From: Clostridia bacterium
Lineage (GTDB): Bacteria; Bacillota; Clostridia; Christensenellales; Borkfalkiaceae
Length of the DNA: 12,409 bases
Direction: 5' to 3'
Assembly: GCA_029052615.1 (NCBI GenBank)
Contig: JAIDIR010000174.1
Location: forward strand, 1 to 12,409
This document shows, in pieces, positions 9,273-12,409 of the stretch; within the stretch, counting starts at the first letter, position 1; the number at the start of each line of letters is the position of its first letter. The position numbers and the translations under genes are program-made. The notes beneath the pieces are model-generated. The model did no database searches, was not told the DNA's origin, and saw nothing but the letters and a program-made list of their open reading frames with translations.

Positions 9273-9274
9273 GT

Positions 9275-10120
9275 TTACAAAAACATTGTTCCACTGCCCT
9301 CGTCGGACAATAATTCTATTAAAATCGAATGACTAACTCGTCCGTCGATAATTACGGCCTTCTTTACGCCGCGACGGATTGCATCTTTACAACATTCTAT
9401 TTTGGGAATCATACCTCCGGATATTATTCCCTGTTTAATCAAAGCCGGTATATCGGAAACGTAGACCTTATGAATTAAAGTATCGGGGTCGTCCTTGTTT
9501 TCCAACAGCCCGCGAATATCCGTCATTAAAATAAGACTTTCCGCATTGAGCGCTCCCGCTATTGCCGACGCCGCCGTGTCCGCATTTACGTTGTAAACGT
9601 TTCCATCGTCGTCGTAACCTACGGTAGATATGACGGGAACGTATCCCAAGCCCAACATATCGGTAATAAGTTCAGTGTTAATTTCGGTAATTTTACCTAC
9701 GTAACCCAACTTTTCGTCCTGCATTTCGCATTTGAGCATGTGATTGTCCTGCCCGCAAACACCGATAGCCTTGCCGCCGTTCTTACAGATCAGGTCGACG
9801 AGCGACTTATTGACCTTTCCCGCAAGAACCATGCGAACGACCTCGCTCGTCTCCTTGTCGGTATAACGCAGTCCGTCAACGAACTTCGTCTCCATACCCA
9901 TTTTCTTAATGGTCTCGGAAATTTCGGGACCGCCGCCATGCACCAGCACGACCTTAATGCCAAGATAATTAAGAACGACAAGATCACGCATAACCGACGA
10001 CTTTAAATTTTCGTCAATCATTGCGTTTCCGCCGTACTTTACAACGAGTACCTTATTAAAATATTTTTTAATATAGGGCATTGCCTCTATTAAAAACTCG
10101 GCTTGTTCCTGTTTATCCAT
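9275..10120 (-). CDS. argB: N-acetylglutamate kinase, likely arginine-feedback-inhibited type
   Basis: ArgB phosphorylates N-acetylglutamate, the committed step. The 281-residue protein belongs to the amino-acid kinase family: VVKYGGNAM (26-34), LVHGGGPEIS (59-68), NVNADTAASAIAGAL (177-191), LMTDIRGLL (198-206) and MIPKIE (237-242). Ahead of the kinase core are about 22 residues containing IEAMPYIKKYF (11-21). They match the N-terminal helix of arginine-sensitive, hexameric NAG kinases such as that of Thermotoga maritima and are absent from the shorter, arginine-insensitive E. coli enzyme. The C-terminal SDEGSGTMF (272-280) also fits the arginine site region. Feedback control by arginine is therefore inferred. 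The gene starts one base after argJ, with AGGA six bases upstream of the ATG. Confidence 0.96.
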   Translation of the reverse strand: MDKQEQAEFLIEAMPYIKKYFNKVLVVKYGGNAMIDENLKSSVMRDLVVLNYLGIKVVLVHGGGPEISETIKKMGMETKFVDGLRYTDKETSEVVRMVLAGKVNKSLVDLICKNGGKAIGVCGQDNHMLKCEMQDEKLGYVGKITEINTELITDMLGLGYVPVISTVGYDDDGNVYNVNADTAASAIAGALNAESLILMTDIRGLLENKDDPDTLIHKVYVSDIPALIKQGIISGGMIPKIECCKDAIRRGVKKAVIIDGRVSHSILIELLSDEGSGTMFL

Positions 10121-10121
10121 T

Positions 10122-11339
10122 TTAAGTCCTGTAATCGCCGTTAATCTTTACGTAATCGTAAGTCAAATCGCAACCCCATGCGGTAGCATTTGAAGAGCCG
10201 CTGTTGAGGTTTATATTTATTATTACTTCATCCTCGGAAAGTATCTCTTTTGCCTTTTCCTCGGAAAAATCTATACCGAAACCGCTTTTGCAGACGGGTA
10301 AATCACCCTTTTTAGAGCTGAACGAAACGTCGATAGCGTTGACGTCAACTTCTACTCCCGCATAGCCGATAGCGCAGAGCACACGCCCCCAGTTGGCATC
10401 AGCACCGAACATTGCAGCTTTAACGAGCGACGACTTTATAACCGATTTTGCAACGGTTTTTGCCGTGCATTCATTGTCGGCTCCGGTAACTCTGCACTCA
10501 ATGAGCTTGGTCGCACCCTCTCCGTCCTTTGCAAGCATACGCGAAAGCTTGACCGTGCAATAATTTAAAGCCGTGCAGAAAGCTTTGAAATCCGTGCCTT
10601 CATCACTTATAACATCGTTGCCGGCAAGTCCGTTAGCCATTATACAACAGGTGTCGTTGGTCGACTGATCGCCGTCAACGCTGACCATATTGAACGAAGT
10701 CTTTACGTCCTCCGAAAGTGCTTTTTGCAGCATTTCGCTCGTTATCGCAACGTCGGACGTTAAAAATATAAGATTGGTAGCCATATTGGGGCAAACCATA
10801 CCAACGCCCTTGGCTATCGCGCCGATTTTGCATACCTTTCCGCCAAGCTCGAAGCTTACGGCAACCGATTTTCTGACAGTATCAGTCGTCATAATGGCTT
10901 CCGCAGCCAGATTGCTGTTATCACCCAGACCCGACCAAAGCTCCTGCATATGGTAGCGCATAGGCGACAAATCAAGCTGCTGACCGATAACGCCGGTCGA
11001 AGCCACGATTACGTCCTTTGCCGAAATGTCCCCCGCATTTTCCACGAGAGCGCACATTCCTTCGGCTATCTCAATTCCGTTCGCGTTGCAAGTATTTGCG
11101 TTTCCGCTATTGCAGATAATCGCCTGAGCATAACCGTCGCCGAGATTTTTCTTCGTAACGACAACGGGCGCGCCTTTAACAAGATTGCTGGTATAAACGC
11201 CCGCTGCTGCGGCACGCACTTCGCTGACTATTAAAGCAAAATCCCTCTTCGCCTTATTTTTTCTTATTCCGCAGTGGATGCCGTTAGCCTTAAAGCCTTT
11301 CGGCGCACATACACCGCCTTGTATCTCTTCAATTACCAT
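10122..11339 (-). CDS. argJ: Glutamate N-acetyltransferase / ornithine acetyltransferase
   Basis: ArgJ moves the acetyl group from N-acetylornithine to glutamate, releasing ornithine; some members can also acetylate glutamate from acetyl-CoA, which sequence alone does not settle. The precursor self-cleaves: here the site is PNMAT, with T188 becoming the N-terminal nucleophile of the beta chain after KGVGM (177-181). The oxyanion-hole motif ASTGVIG (113-119) and the conserved C-terminal N400 and T405 (ending INGDYRT) are present. The open frame extends 15 codons further, to a TTG at 11384 inside argC. I chose the ATG at 11339 because the family begins with I-x-GGV-x-APKGFKA right after the initiator, as here (MVIEEIQGGVCAPKGF), giving 405 residues. 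A GGGAAAAG stretch 10 bases upstream is a weak ribosome site. argC ends 19 bases before. Confidence 0.96.
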   Translation of the reverse strand: MVIEEIQGGVCAPKGFKANGIHCGIRKNKAKRDFALIVSEVRAAAAGVYTSNLVKGAPVVVTKKNLGDGYAQAIICNSGNANTCNANGIEIAEGMCALVENAGDISAKDVIVASTGVIGQQLDLSPMRYHMQELWSGLGDNSNLAAEAIMTTDTVRKSVAVSFELGGKVCKIGAIAKGVGMVCPNMATNLIFLTSDVAITSEMLQKALSEDVKTSFNMVSVDGDQSTNDTCCIMANGLAGNDVISDEGTDFKAFCTALNYCTVKLSRMLAKDGEGATKLIECRVTGADNECTAKTVAKSVIKSSLVKAAMFGADANWGRVLCAIGYAGVEVDVNAIDVSFSSKKGDLPVCKSGFGIDFSEEKAKEILSEDEVIININLNSGSSNATAWGCDLTYDYVKINGDYRT

Positions 11340-11358
11340 AATAAAAATCTTTTCCCGA

Positions 11359-12291
11359 CTAAACGAGTGAAACACGCTCGTCAAGCCCGAACATAATATT
11401 CATATTCTGTACTGCCGCACCCGACGCGCCTTTTCCAAGGTTATCAAACACGCTTGCAAGTAAAATCTGTTCGTCGTTTCCGGTTACGTAGATATTAAGT
11501 AAGTTAGTTCCGGACAACTGATTTGCCGCCAAAAACTGCGGAATATTGTCACCATTGACAATATTTATAAAGTTCTGTCTGGCATAGTACTCCGCAAAAT
11601 ACTTTCTAACGTCATTAACCGTGTACTTTTTACTCATTAAACGTGTAAACACAGGAACGGTTACACACATTCCGCAATAGTAATCACAAATGTAAGGATT
11701 GAATATCGGCTTTTGCGTCAATCCGCACTCCCTTACCATTTCAGGTATGTGCTTATGCGAAAGAGTCAACGCGTACTCACGAGGTGACGATAATTCGCGT
11801 TCTCTGTCCGCACTCTCGTACTGGGCAATAGCCTTTTTGCCTGCACCCGAATATCCCGAAACAGCGTGAACAACGAACGGATAGTCGCTCGCAACGAGTC
11901 CCGCTTTAACAAGCGGTTCAACCAAAGTAATGAAACCGGTTGCATAACATCCGGGATTTGCAACTCTGTTTGAGTTTACAATATCCTCTCTTCTCTTATC
12001 GGAAAGTTCGGGAAGTCCGTAAACCCAGTCGGGGTTGGTTCTATGCGCCGTAGATGCGTCTATAATTTTAGTTTTCGGATTGGTAACCAGCTGCGCCGCT
12101 TCAATTGCCGCCGCGTCGGGCAGGCACAAAAAGCAAACGTCAGCACTGTTAAGGCACTCTCTTCTTGCTTCGACGTTTTTTCTCAACTCCTCGGGGAGCG
12201 TAATCAGCTGAATATCGTCTCGCTTACCGAGTCTGTCATAAATTTGCAGACCCGTAGTGCCCTCTTTACCGTCAATAAAAACTTTTATCAT
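11359..12291 (-). CDS. argC: N-acetyl-gamma-glutamyl-phosphate reductase, short (type 2) class
   Basis: ArgC reduces N-acetylglutamyl phosphate to the semialdehyde with NADPH. At 310 residues it is shorter than the common ~345-residue ArgC. Its opening KVFIDGKEGTTGLQIYDRL fits the short ArgC class (the argC_other/type 2 family) rather than the class opening with a GASGYTG-type motif. The nucleotide-binding start is at 2-16, the catalytic cysteine is C115 in ANPGCYATG, followed by HAVSGYSGAGK (142-152), H181 in SHKHIPE is the probable acid-base residue, and DNLGKGASGAAVQNMN (283-298) is the conserved tail. Its ATG shares one base with the argG stop (TAATG). Function is firm; the class assignment is from motif memory. 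Confidence 0.94.
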   Translation of the reverse strand: MIKVFIDGKEGTTGLQIYDRLGKRDDIQLITLPEELRKNVEARRECLNSADVCFLCLPDAAAIEAAQLVTNPKTKIIDASTAHRTNPDWVYGLPELSDKRREDIVNSNRVANPGCYATGFITLVEPLVKAGLVASDYPFVVHAVSGYSGAGKKAIAQYESADRERELSSPREYALTLSHKHIPEMVRECGLTQKPIFNPYICDYYCGMCVTVPVFTRLMSKKYTVNDVRKYFAEYYARQNFINIVNGDNIPQFLAANQLSGTNLLNIYVTGNDEQILLASVFDNLGKGASGAAVQNMNIMFGLDERVSLV

Positions 12292-12409
12292 TATTTAAGC
12301 TTCTTCTGTTCAAGCAAAGCTTTAACCTTTATGGGCAAGCCGAACAAGTTAATAAAGCCCTGTGAATCAAGCTGGTCGTAGCAATCGTCCTCACCGAACG
12401 TCGCTATAT
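12291..12409 (-). CDS. argG: Argininosuccinate synthase, C-terminal end (runs off the right edge)
   Basis: Only the last 39 codons are inside the window. They read IATFGEDDCYDQLDSQGFIN, then LFGLPIKVKALLEQKKLK before a TAA stop. The YDQ-D-x-x-GFINLFGLP-x-KV pattern is the typical C-terminus of argininosuccinate synthase, which joins citrulline and aspartate using ATP. The region is known for forming the C-terminal helix used in tetramer assembly. The stop overlaps the argC start by one base, so argG is the upstream member of the same operon. The promoter and any leader of the operon therefore lie outside the window. argH is not seen and may be further upstream or elsewhere. Confidence 0.9.
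   Translation of the reverse strand, partial: IATFGEDDCYDQLDSQGFINLFGLPIKVKALLEQKKLK

Noticed and set aside
11340..11384. Extended argJ start at a TTG inside argC
   Set aside because: The extra 15 residues have no counterpart in the family, and the ATG at 11339 gives the standard ArgJ N-terminus.

Overview
This window is one dense, co-directional gene cluster. Everything is transcribed from the minus strand, from the right edge toward the left. It holds the arginine-synthesis genes argG (3' end only), argC, argJ, argB, argD and argF, the carbamoyl-phosphate synthetase genes carA and carB, and then a cysteine desulfurase gene followed by thiI (5' part only). Nothing real was found on the plus strand. 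No stretch over 60 bases lacks a gene, and there are no RNA genes, mobile elements, CRISPR arrays or long repeats.

The protein sequences and gene order suggest an anaerobic Bacillota/Clostridia-like bacterium of moderate GC, probably uncultured. Pointers are the Clostridia-style CarB and ArgG C-termini, the desulfurase-thiI pair known from Bacillus, and the strong purine-rich Shine-Dalgarno sites. This placement is inferred from residue patterns and is not certain.

The arginine part works as a pathway. ArgJ makes ornithine from N-acetylornithine and recycles the acetyl group. ArgB, ArgC and ArgD carry acetylglutamate to acetylornithine. CarA and CarB supply carbamoyl phosphate, ArgF makes citrulline, and ArgG makes argininosuccinate. 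argH is not in view. Adjacent genes overlap or lie within 19 bases of each other, except at two places: the 55-base argB-argD gap, which holds a terminator-like hairpin, and the 56-base argF-carA gap.

The main oddity is carB. Its frame does not stop at the normal CarB end. It continues without a break into a complete diaminopimelate epimerase (DapF)-like domain, giving a 1354-residue protein. That domain has alanine where the first catalytic cysteine of DapF should be and appears changed at two substrate-binding positions, so it may not be an ordinary DAP epimerase. The downstream desulfurase and thiI genes (tRNA 4-thiouridine synthesis) are joined to this fusion gene by a one-base overlap.
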